This document shows positions 10,002-19,193 of a DNA stretch of 26,142 nucleotides, one piece after another (positions within the stretch are counted from its first letter, which is position 1; each line of letters opens with the position of its first letter). The notes below the pieces were generated by a model, which had not been told where the DNA came from, searched no databases, and saw nothing but the letters and a program-made list of their open reading frames with translations. Source of the DNA: Bimuria novae-zelandiae CBS 107.79 (taxonomy: Eukaryota > Ascomycota > Dothideomycetes > Pleosporales > Didymosphaeriaceae); contig ML976835.1 in NCBI GenBank assembly GCA_010015655.1, positions 1-26,142 on the forward strand, in the 5' to 3' direction. Made by a program: the position numbers and the translations under genes.

Positions 10002-12590
10002 ATGATGAGCTCGTCGGACCCGCCCCGACGGCGCAAGAAGGACCCCGAACGCGAGCGCACCAGCCCCAAGTCGAAGGACCGCGAAAAGGACAGGGACAGA
10101 GACCGGGAGCGGCACAGGAGCAGCAAGACGTCGCGGTCGTCGGGCGGCTCGCGCAGACCGCGCTCCAACGCTTCCAAGGAGGACGCCTCGCAAAAAGCAG
10201 CCGTGGTGCCGGAGATGCGCTCGCTGGGAGCTAGTTCGCTGGGGTCCCGATCCAGCCTGTCGTATCCCACCCTCTCCAAGTCACATGCCAAGGAGAACAT
10301 TTACAAGCGCGAAGAGGCTACTGAGCGGGGCACGTCGCCATCCGTCCCCGACCCTCTCGATATGGATGCCGAACTCAAGAAAGAAGAGAGCACGCCCTCC
10401 CCGCCGAGGCCTACACGGGCGCCACCCAGCCCTCCGCCTACTGCCACCAACAGTGCCGACCTTAGGAAGACGGCCAGTGTGAACAGCATGCGGAGGAACA
10501 CCGATGCCCTGCACAGGGAGATGGCGTCGGGCAGACAGAGCGTCGACAGCGGCACCCGCTTGACCCCAGACCCGCGGGCGGGCGCAGCATCTCGATCGAG
10601 TGTAAGAGATGGTGAGATGGACATGACCGATCTGACATCGACCACGAGCAGCCAGCCGAGCACCGTGCGCGCAAAGTCGCCCAAAACCGCACCAGCGAGA
10701 CCGCCGCCACCTCCACCGCCCAGGACCAAGACACCTAGTCCTGCACATGCCCGCCCGCCAGGCAGGGCACCTTCGACGACCGTGAGAGCACCTTCACAGC
10801 AGGCCTCTGAAGTGACACAGTCCACAGGTTCCGAATTCACGTCAATACCACCAGACCGGCAGCCTCGGAGAGTCGACCCATCTCCCACCAACTCGGAGGT
10901 ATCACCAGATTCTGTCGTCGACTCGTCTCCTCGAACCCCCACCCAACACTCTGTCCTTCCTTCAGTACTTTCCGCGAAGCAAGTACCCGAGAGACCCACC
11001 TATGAGGTCATCAACGATCCTCTCTCTCGTGCTCAGTCCACAGACTCGGCCTACAATGGGTCTCCTCTCCCACCACCCCCGCCTCCGCCGCCTCCGGCTC
11101 TCATGGACCCCCCGAGAGTGGACTATCTGCTTCAGAACGGAGGGCTTAAGCAGCCAGTTCCGCGCACACTCCTCGCTGCAATGGATGGCACAGCAGTCCC
11201 TGCCTATTCACAGTACATGTCTCCAAGGATACCTGCATCCCAAACCCATGATGCTCGCACCATTTTCAAACCACTCCAGAAACTGTTGGATGATTACAAT
11301 GCAGTCATGGACACTAGTGGCTCGGTAGCAGTTGCTACGGGCTACCGCTCGGTAGCACGCCGCCTGCTCGACCGGCTCGAAGCAGTTTTCGCACGCAACA
11401 TTTCCTCCGAACAATGCCCCTGTATCATGTGTCTTGACAAGCCCCTCCACGAAGATCAAGCAGGGGTGAATTGGGGTGAGATTCTCGAATTGGTCTCCGG
11501 ACGTTGCGATCTCCCGCCTTGGCCTCCAGTGGATGCGGTACCGTCGAATGGACTAGGCATCGCTGACCTTGATCCGCCGTGCCAACGCATTGATGTTGAC
11601 GTTCCAGAGCAATATCGAGAACATTACCAGCAGCAGTCCCGCAAAACCAAAGTCGCGGTTCAGTCCTGGTTGTCTAACCAACAGGAAGCCATTCCCGAAG
11701 ACGCTGACGATGAAACTCTTACCTTTGCTATGCTCACCCGATTGGAACAGCAACAGCGTCCGTTATTTTACGCCGTGCTTTGGGGCTTGGACACCATACC
11801 TAACCCTCGCACGCCCAGAGCAAACCAACCTACGCCGCCGTATATTACAAAAGCTGCACTGGCGTTACAGCGTCTGTACAGACTTTACTCCCCACCAAGG
11901 GATCAATTAGTCGTCATGTACATGCTCCGCAACCCCGACATGCACAACACGCTCGCCACGCTCTCCGCCGTCACAAAGCATGAATGGGAAATTCTCGTCT
12001 CCGGTCGCTTCGATGGCTTTCTCTGGTCGGGCGCCGAGACTTCTCCCGGCTCCTCCCGTACATCCTCCGGCGAAGTGCCGACCATGGGCGGCCCGCAGCG
12101 CTTCACCTCACCGTTCGGCGCGCCCATGATGAGCCCCGGGCCCGGCTCAGTGCGACCAGGTTCCGTCCGTCCAGGTGGCCCCGCGCCGGTCCAGATTGAC
12201 GAGGAAACCGAGATTGCGGTCCTCGCTGAAGTCGAACGCGAGATTTATCTCGGCATGGAAGCCATGGAAGATGCCTTTGAGCAGCTTCACATTGCGGCGG
12301 AGAACGTAAGGAAAAGAATGCGCGAGCGAGCCGCGGCGCTCAGCATGGTCGCGCAGGCACGACGGCCCGCAGACATCGAGGTCCGCATGGGCACGCCAGC
12401 GAGCGTGGTGGGCGAGGAGGGCTGGGACATTGCGGGCAGTGAGATTGGGCCGGACGACAGCGCGAGTAATGTCAGTCATAATCGGAAAAGGAGGGGGCAT
12501 CGGGCGCGGGAGAGGAGGGTGCAAACGCCGGCTATGGTGGAGGAGGAGGAGGGGAGCAGCTTGGCGGAGAGGGTGAGGAGGAAGTATTGA
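10002..12590 (+). CDS. Proline-rich conserved-type protein, function unknown
   Basis: A single-exon frame of 862 aa ends in TGA at 12588-12590. Residues 1-60 are very basic and Arg/Asp/Ser-rich, resembling RS-type low complexity. Residues about 60-400 are disordered, Ser/Pro/Thr-rich, with a polyproline run near 356-370 (PLPPPPPPPPPALMDPP). A more ordered region follows (about 415-676), starting ARTIFKPLQKLLDDYNAVMD. It includes EQCPCIMCLDKP near residue 470 (CxCxxC, a possible metal-binding or redox motif) and Trp-containing helical stretches up to DGFLWSG. After another Pro/Ser/Gly linker comes a charged helix (about 737-780, EVEREIYLGMEAMEDAFEQL) and an acidic and basic tail. I do not recognise the family. 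The polyproline run would allow SH3, WW or profilin binding, but this is only inference. Long length and an uninterrupted frame make it a real gene. Confidence 0.85.
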   Translation: MMSSSDPPRRRKKDPERERTSPKSKDREKDRDRDRERHRSSKTSRSSGGSRRPRSNASKEDASQKAAVVPEMRSLGASSLGSRSSLSYPTLSKSHAKENIYKREEATERGTSPSVPDPLDMDAELKKEESTPSPPRPTRAPPSPPPTATNSADLRKTASVNSMRRNTDALHREMASGRQSVDSGTRLTPDPRAGAASRSSVRDGEMDMTDLTSTTSSQPSTVRAKSPKTAPARPPPPPPPRTKTPSPAHARPPGRAPSTTVRAPSQQASEVTQSTGSEFTSIPPDRQPRRVDPSPTNSEVSPDSVVDSSPRTPTQHSVLPSVLSAKQVPERPTYEVINDPLSRAQSTDSAYNGSPLPPPPPPPPPALMDPPRVDYLLQNGGLKQPVPRTLLAAMDGTAVPAYSQYMSPRIPASQTHDARTIFKPLQKLLDDYNAVMDTSGSVAVATGYRSVARRLLDRLEAVFARNISSEQCPCIMCLDKPLHEDQAGVNWGEILELVSGRCDLPPWPPVDAVPSNGLGIADLDPPCQRIDVDVPEQYREHYQQQSRKTKVAVQSWLSNQQEAIPEDADDETLTFAMLTRLEQQQRPLFYAVLWGLDTIPNPRTPRANQPTPPYITKAALALQRLYRLYSPPRDQLVVMYMLRNPDMHNTLATLSAVTKHEWEILVSGRFDGFLWSGAETSPGSSRTSSGEVPTMGGPQRFTSPFGAPMMSPGPGSVRPGSVRPGGPAPVQIDEETEIAVLAEVEREIYLGMEAMEDAFEQLHIAAENVRKRMRERAAALSMVAQARRPADIEVRMGTPASVVGEEGWDIAGSEIGPDDSASNVSHNRKRRGHRARERRVQTPAMVEEEEGSSLAERVRRKY

Positions 12591-13227
12591 AATTCTTTTT
12601 CTACCTTTCTGAGAGATTGCGTGTTTTCGGGAATTATGATTGGAGTGGGCATGAGATTGGTAATCATGAGAAAAACGAATTTTGGGCAAGTGTACGCGTA
12701 CGAGGTATGAGGAGTATGGAAATACCCAGGGTCAGCACCTTTTGACTGGACTCTTATAGTATACGTTATTTTGTGCTTGGTCCGAAGATAATTACTTTAT
12801 TGGAGCAGGATACGAGACTTGTGGTGAACACGTTTCGTGGTTGATCCCCGCTGGTCTGTTCTCTCCGAATTTTCTTTTGCAATATGTTGGAGTTTTTGAT
12901 AACGTTTATTTAGCTAATACTGTGGTATAGAAATCCTTGTGCTTGCAGGTACAAAGAAGATACAATTAACCACTGTATCACTTATTTAGGCGCAACACGC
13001 ATGACTAATACATTTCTATATAGAAATGTCTTATCCGACCTCGTACCTTCACGACTGGTTTCTCGCTCACATCCATGTGCAGCTCCGTCCACTAACCTAA
13101 AGGTTACGCCCTACTTGCTGTGCCGCAAACTTCTGGGCTTCAATGCACGTGCGCAAGGCAACAGCGTCGTAGACAGTGTTCTCAGACTCCGTAAAGCAGA
13201 GCAGAGCGCTCAATCTCAACACCCAAT
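12591..13227. other. Intergenic, no gene seen
   Basis: This 637-bp AT-leaning sequence lies after the gene that ends at 12590. It should include that gene's 3' untranslated region. I see no domain, repeat array or structured RNA. Confidence 0.55.
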
Positions 13228-13365
13228 ATGAACAACCTTCCCCTCGAGCTGATCGATCGCATCAGCTCCTACCGCGATCGAGCCGCGCTGAAGCGCAGCC
13301 CCGTGTCTCGTGCGTCTTTCCTGGAGCGATTTATTTGCCGGCCCGGCAGCTTTGGTGGAGCGTAG
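13228..13365 (+). pseudogene. F-box domain remnant
   Basis: A 45-codon frame starts MNNLPLELIDRISSYRDRAA and continues with LKRSPVSRASF before a TAG at 13363-13365. The pattern LPxELIDxIxSYxDRxxLKR is the usual N-terminal F-box of fungal F-box proteins, which recruit substrates to SCF ubiquitin ligases through Skp1. Normal members run for several hundred residues; here nothing recognisable follows in this frame. A different frame stays open to 13610 (ending AESAVSIL) but shows no domain I can name. Either the gene is broken by a frameshift, or an intron that I could not place restores the frame. I favour a decayed fragment. Confidence 0.45.
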
Positions 13366-14106
13366 GCTCGTGGCGACCTGGTGCTTCTTTACGCCAACTG
13401 TTTCAGGAAATTGGTGAGGCTGTGCATGGGGACGAGCTCAGAGAGCATTGGAACGATGAAGATGGGGCGGAATGTTGGTTTGAGATAGCTGCGTTCGAGG
13501 AGGGGATGAATGCGTTCCCGAGACGCAATGACCAGGGTCCTAGGCAACGGTGCTTGGAACGATGGCTCGCTCAGACTGAATTGGCTGAGTCAGCAGTTAG
13601 TATCTTGTGAAGTTTTAAAACAGAATTTGTGAACTACCTACGCATCTGCACTATTTCTGTATCAACAGCGCGGTTCGAGGTGTTGCAACGAATGCGAGCG
13701 ATCTTTGAACTATATTATATACATTCTACCATATGGTCGGCGTACTAAACATAAAGAAAACCCTAACAAATTCGACTACCTTTAGCACCATATTCTTATA
13801 CGGTCCTCAACGAACGACCCACTTCCGTACCAACAAAAGGGCATTCCAACAAGACGCCGGGAGGAGTTGTTTGTCACAACCCCCAGATCTTAACATTTAC
13901 CTGTAATCCTACAAACAGAAGTCCATTCCAAAAACAGTAGTGCTGCTCCCAAGACAAGGTTCCCACATTGTGCTTTCACACCACACACCCTACATCCACT
14001 GCGCCCCCAACCTCCCCACCGTACATAACCTCCACTATCCACTCTTTCCCCGCACTCTAAACCCCTAATCTTTCATCCCCTTAACTTACACAACCCTGTT
14101 CCCTTA
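13366..14106. other. Intergenic, mostly featureless
   Basis: This contains the open frame downstream of the F-box remnant (to 13610), then AT-rich and later C-rich sequence. The pyrimidine-rich run at about 13980-14100 lies just upstream of the possible small gene at 14107 and would suit a fungal promoter or 5' untranslated region. Confidence 0.5.
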
Positions 14107-14727
14107 ATGTCCTTCCTCAAATCCCTCTTCTGCTTCGCCTCCACCCCCGGCACAACCTCCCCTCCCCCACTCAGCCGGCCCATCGTGCACGAAGCCATCG
14201 GGCCGCTCCCAAGTGCGCTCGACGTACTCTTCTGGGCGAAGACGACTCGTACACCGCTGCCTAAGACGGTGAGTGAACCTACCAAGACCGATGCGGTGAG
14301 GCGGTGGTAGATATGCAGCTTCTATTGCGTTGGGAGAAGGAGAAGCAGGAGAGGTTCGTAGACGCGTTCAACGAGCATGTAGGAGGAGGAAATCAGGATG
14401 GCGCCGCGCTAGGAGAGGGTGATTGTCTCTCTTCTGATCAAGTCCGTATGTATGCTCCTTATAAGCTAAGTCATATAAGTTACTCAACGGAGCTTCCTAT
14501 TCTCTACCCTTCCCCCTTCTCGAGCACGGGTACTTATCCCACAGCCCAACATGATAAGGTAGATAGTTGGGCTCCCATCGCACACAATGAGATTCAATCC
14601 AGTCAAACCTAAATGTTCTTCAGCAAAAAAAAGCGCTTCCATGGCCAAAAAATCGCTCAAAAGCACCATGCTACCCAGCGCGCCAAGCGGCGCTCAAAAC
14701 CTCCTAGATTCCGCACTTCACGCCTGA
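14107..14727 (+). CDS. Possible three-exon small protein, function unknown
   Basis: Exons 14107-14268, 14319-14445 and 14624-14727 join to a 130-aa frame. Intron 1 is 50 bp with a strong donor (GTGAGT) and acceptor GCAG (14317-14318). Intron 2 is 178 bp with donor GTATGT and acceptor TTCAG. Phases match at both junctions, and the stop is TGA at 14725-14727. The start reads MSFLKSLFCFASTPGTTSPP; the middle is charged (RWEKEKQERFVDAFNEH); the end is Lys/Ser-rich. No family is recognised. It is convergent with the kinase gene, whose stop is at 14841, only 113 bp away. Support is only splice-site and phase consistency, so chance cannot be excluded; an alternative is unrelated short open frames in the kinase 3' region. 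Confidence 0.38.
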
Positions 14728-14840
14728 CAAAAACACCCATTACCTGCCATGATATCCGTAGAACGCAAAGGAATCACCTTCCTCGTCCGTCTCTTCATCC
14801 GCAACTGTACTTCACGCCGCAGTCCTTCCATCTAACGCGC

Positions 14841-17235
14841 CTAATCATCAGCGGGCTCCACCCTAACAAGCACCTCTTCGAGGAACCCCTCCAAGAACCC
14901 TGCTACCTCCCCGCCCATGCCCACGTCCCCTCTCTCATCCCACTCATCCAGGTCCTTGAACCCTCTCTTCAGCTCCCCTACTAACCTTTTCACATTCTCA
15001 TGGCACTCTTGCCTCTTCTTCTTCGCCTCGACGAAAGCGTGCAAGTCACGCGGCGACTGAGCCGCTTCTGTCTTGTTCTTGAGCGAGAGGTGGTATGAGC
15101 GCCGAGAGAGGGCGGCTTCGAGCGCGGGAAGAACCACGCCGGAAAGTGCCGTGATCTCGACGGGTGCGGAGTTGGGGGACCCGGGTTGGGCGAGCGGTTG
15201 TTTGGGTCGACCAAACGAGCCGCGAGACATGGGCGATGGTTTATTGACGTGTGGTGTGGGCGGGAGGGGATGCGATGGTATTTGTGCACCGGTCATCTTG
15301 TTCCAGTCGCTCACGAGAGGGCCAGCGAAGGGATCGTATGATGAGGAGGAGTCGGGTCGGGCTAGTGATGTCGAGCTCGGAGTTTGTTGTGATGATGTTA
15401 TCGGCTTTTGGTTGGTGAGTTGCGGCAGTGGTTGTTGACCGGCAAGAGGGGGAAGCGGCTTCTGTACTTGCGAAGGTCGAGGGTCCTGGTTCTGATTTTG
15501 CACGGGGCTTTGTGATCCAGATTGATCCATGGGTGCGGTGGTGGTGATAGTGCTGGTGCTGGTGCTGGCTGGCTGTGCTTGGCTACCTCGAAAAGGCGGT
15601 ATTTCGGGAATGGTCATATGCGGTCGTGGAGGCGTAGGGTCGCGTTGCGGTGTGATTTCCATCGCGGCCACATCTACCGCGATGGAGCGCTGGAGATATT
15701 CGTCGTAGTCGCGAGCAAGCGGCGTTTGCCGCCTGGGTTGAGCTGGGGGTTTCGTCGGAGTGACTAGCCCTCGGCTTAATGGATGCGGCGAGAAGACTGC
15801 AGGTACAGGCGACTTGCGTACTTCCTGAACATTTGGTGGAGGCAGTGGCGGTATTGATCTCTTTTCGGGAGACGGCGGTAGAGGCACTCTCGCAGCGGTC
15901 TTGAGCGAGTTCATTGGCGATGCTGGGATATCGAGCTTCGCTAGTCGCTTCGTCGGAGAGGGAGGTGGACTTGCTCGGACCGTCTCTTCTGACCCATAGT
16001 AGTTCTCGTCGCCAAAGCCTACTCCTGGGTTCCTTAGCGGTTTCCTTTGGGGTGAAACCTGTCTAGCATTGGCACCAGATTCGTTCATAGGCTTCAGTAC
16101 GTTTCCCCTCTGGTTGTTCACAGGGCGGACTGTGCCAAAATCCCACAGTTCTTCGTTGACCGGTTCCCTCTTTTTCAAAGGAGTGTCTTCATCTTCTGAG
16201 TCGGCGTGCTTAGGGTGACGAGCTTGGTATTCCTGGTAACGGAAAATTAACTCCTTCAACATGGACGCCTTGCCCGCTTTCCGGATGAAATTTGATTGCA
16301 GTAGCTGCTTCGCAGAGGGTCTTTCCTTGGGATCCTTCTTCAGACAGAGATGTACGAACTCTTTGAAATGCGCTGAAAAGTTGCCCGTTAATTGCGGTGA
16401 TGGATTCTTCGGTATGAGAAATAGCACCTTCATGGGGTGTATGTCTGCGTAAGGAGGCTCGCCCTGTGCGAGTTCCAGAGCGGTGATCCCGAGTGACCAA
16501 ATGTCTGCTTTATGATCGTACCCAGACTGTTTAATGACTTCAGGCGCCATCCAAAACGGAGTGCCGACGAATGTGTTCTTCTTCGTCATGGTCGCGGAAA
16601 GCTGCCCTGAGACGCCAAAATCGGCCAATTTTACTTGACCATTGGCACCAACAAGAATGTTGGCAGCTGGCAAGATGTTAGTATGATAATTGCATATTTT
16701 GATAAGCATGCTTACCCTTTATGTCCCGATGTAGTTTGTGGTCATCGTGTAAGTAGCATAGTCCCATGAGCAGCTCCTTGAGTATTACGGCGATCTCGCT
16801 TTCGTCTATAGAGCCTGGCCTCATCAGGTCTGCGCAGCTACCGCCGGAGCAGAATTCCATGACGATCCACAGCTCCGTGCCGTGCAAATACGAGCCGTAG
16901 TATTTGGTGACGTACGGCGAGTTCATGCCAGAGAGGATGGAAATCTCGCTAATAATGTCGTCGACCTCATCCTCGGCGTTCTCAACATCGATTATCTTGA
17001 TAGCAACCAGCTGGCCGGTTCGTCGGTCGATGCTAGGGACGATTAGTGCATTGCCCGTGCCATGTCGCTGCACGCGGTACATACCCTTTGTATACTTTAC
17101 CAAAGCTGCCCCCGCCTGCACCATGTCAGCAGAGTGCTAGAAGTCATTCCGACGTGTGTGCCTACCTATGCATTGCTGCTTCGTGTACAGCGTTGTAGGG
17201 TCCACGGAGCCGCTCACGGTAAAGCCGTCCGCCAT
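14841..17235 (-). CDS. GCK-III/Ste20-family Ser/Thr kinase (Nak1/Kic1-like)
   Basis: Four minus-strand exons, 17166-17235, 17085-17115, 16716-17032 and 14841-16666, with introns of 50, 52 and 49 bp, encode 747 aa. The kinase domain spans about 17-268: glycine loop [12 protein letters not shown] at 23-34, VAIK with Lys46, catalytic loop HRDIKAAN with Asp137, DFG at 155-157, [12 protein letters not shown] with APE at 180-182. The signature [15 protein letters not shown] and [16 protein letters not shown] fit fungal germinal-centre kinases of the GCK-III group (yeast Kic1, fission yeast Nak1, Neurospora POD-6 or MST-1). In the first three, the kinase acts upstream of an NDR kinase in RAM/MOR signalling for polar growth and septation. 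The tail after about residue 290 is Pro/Ser-rich with many PxxP motifs, then a helical C-terminal region (from about [17 protein letters not shown]). The 31-nt exon 2 encodes most of the glycine loop. The exact orthologue is uncertain. Confidence 0.95.
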
Positions 17236-19193
17236 GCCGCGCGCTCTCTTCCAATTCCAGCGATGGTTTTGTTCTAGCAGAGAGCGACCGAATAAAAGCG
17301 TTCACGTTGCGTTGTAGCAGGGTGCGGGCCAATTGAGAACGTGGAAAGACGTGTGTGGGCGGGGCAAGCGAAGCTGTAACGGCGCGGGCAGCGCAGGCAG
17401 AGAAATACAGCTCCAACCGTTTATACGACCAGGCGGGCGTAGAGCGGGGACGCGTTTCGAGGACAGAGAGGTCGTAAGGAAGTGGCGAGGATGTTGCTGG
17501 ACAGAGTTAGCAGGTCTCGAGGCAGGTGCATTCCGCAATGTGAGATCCACTGGTTGTACCTGCCAAATTTCCCCAGACACAGTCCGTTTGACAGGCGATG
17601 GAACCAAAGATTCAGCCAAAGACACCTCCAACCAAAACGTAACGGGCAAGACAGTTGAAAGACGTTGAACGCTGCGGTGCAATGCACGTCGGACTCGGCT
17701 CCGGCAAAGGATGGTGTTTACGACCAAACAACAAATGATGCAGCAATTGATCACGGCGGCAACGGCGAGCCTCCGAAACAATAAGAGCCCACGTTAATAA
17801 CGAAACGTCTGGGCGAATGGCAGCGGGGGTACTGGCTGGCGGTTGATTGCACTCGAGGTAGTTCCGAAGTTTGGGCACGGCCTGTTTACCGTCATCGTTG
17901 GCTGCCATCTTACGTCGCGCTCGGAGCATCCCTGCAGCGCGAGCTGAGAGCACCCTGGCCATCGCGAACGCGCCACGGTGATTTCACAGAAGCAATGCTG
18001 AGTACGAGCCGCCGACCAAAAAGAGCTACCAAGAGAAGTTGGTGAGGGCCAATGGCTCACGGTGCACCAAAGATTCACCGTCTGAGGTTTGGTGGGATGG
18101 TGGGGTAACGATTCGTCGAGCCAGCCCCAGCGAACGACGGTGAAGCGCCCGAACACAGCGGTTCCCACGCCCCTCTTATGCATTCTTTCACCATGTAAGC
18201 ACCAAGATTTAAGACTTCCTAGAGACAGATGGTTTGTGAGAACAGCTTTGGTATGCGCGACTCACGCGCCGTCATCTTCACCTTCCTACCGAGCGTTCCA
18301 AACATTATCTATTACCACCCACATTGTCAAGGCAAGATCAAACAGTTTCCCAAAACTAATTCCCGAGGAAACTCCACTGCCGATACATTGTCCATTCCAG
18401 TTCACCTCGAGGGTCCCGCGAGAATATAAGGTTACCAGAACAGCTGTACGACTTCCGCGCTCATCCATAGTAATTCCATTATTGCACGCACATCTTCGGG
18501 CGCCAACTTCCCTCTGACGCTCGCCGCCCGGGCAAACAAAACTGACCGAACAAATTTCATTCATACCTACACCGTTTAATTGCCAACCTGAGCCTATTTC
18601 CATGGTATCACCCGTAAGAGAAAACACTCCCCTAAGATCCCAGCAACTGAACAACAGTCTTCCCAACCTCAGACAAGAGGTATACCCAGAGCTAGCATAG
18701 ACACGCTTCCGGCATCCATTCTAGTCTCATCTCTCCATTCTGCAAGACATGCATGACCCAGACAAACCAAGAAATATGCTAAAAATACATGAGGCGAAAT
18801 CGTAACCCATCTGAGATGCGCCGAACCGAGCTGAAAATGAGTCGAATAGAGAATTTTTCCTAGCCTTCTATGCTGGTCATCTCCGATAGTGTGAATCGGA
18901 TTTCGTCCGAATCTACCCTTCCTACTGTTGCCGTAGCTGCTAATACGACTTGCGTGCGAGATCGCGACTACAAGTCCATTTGAACAGTCTCCAGCTTTGT
19001 CGTATTTCCGTGATTCCGTGGGATCAGAGAACCTTTCCGCGCCGATACGCCTCCGACTTCTGGCGCCGTAAAGACCGGCGAGATTAGCTTCGTGACCGCG
19101 TGGTATACGTGCTTGCCATCGCGAATTGTTCGAGCTGACACAACCACATCTTTGTACCGATCGTTAGTGGATGGGACTGTCACGTAGGTCTCC
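17236..19193. other. Long intergenic region (kinase 5' side, zinc-finger 3' side)
   Basis: About 1.96 kb with no gene I can support. Next to 17235 it should hold the kinase promoter and leader; next to 19194 the 3' untranslated region of the zinc-finger gene. Open frames of 120-160 codons occur on both strands but have Cys/Arg/Pro-heavy random-looking composition and no domains. No tRNA or repeat array is visible. Confidence 0.6.

Noticed and set aside
14613..14984. 123-codon plus-strand frame
   Set aside because: It runs antisense into the kinase 3' end and conflicts with the phase-consistent three-exon model of the small gene.
17302..17781. 159-codon minus-strand frame with a hydrophobic start
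   Set aside because: It lies where the kinase promoter and leader should be, and composition and lack of motifs suggest chance.
18089..18517. 142-codon plus-strand frame
   Set aside because: No recognisable domain and no good splice partners; likely chance frame in intergenic DNA.
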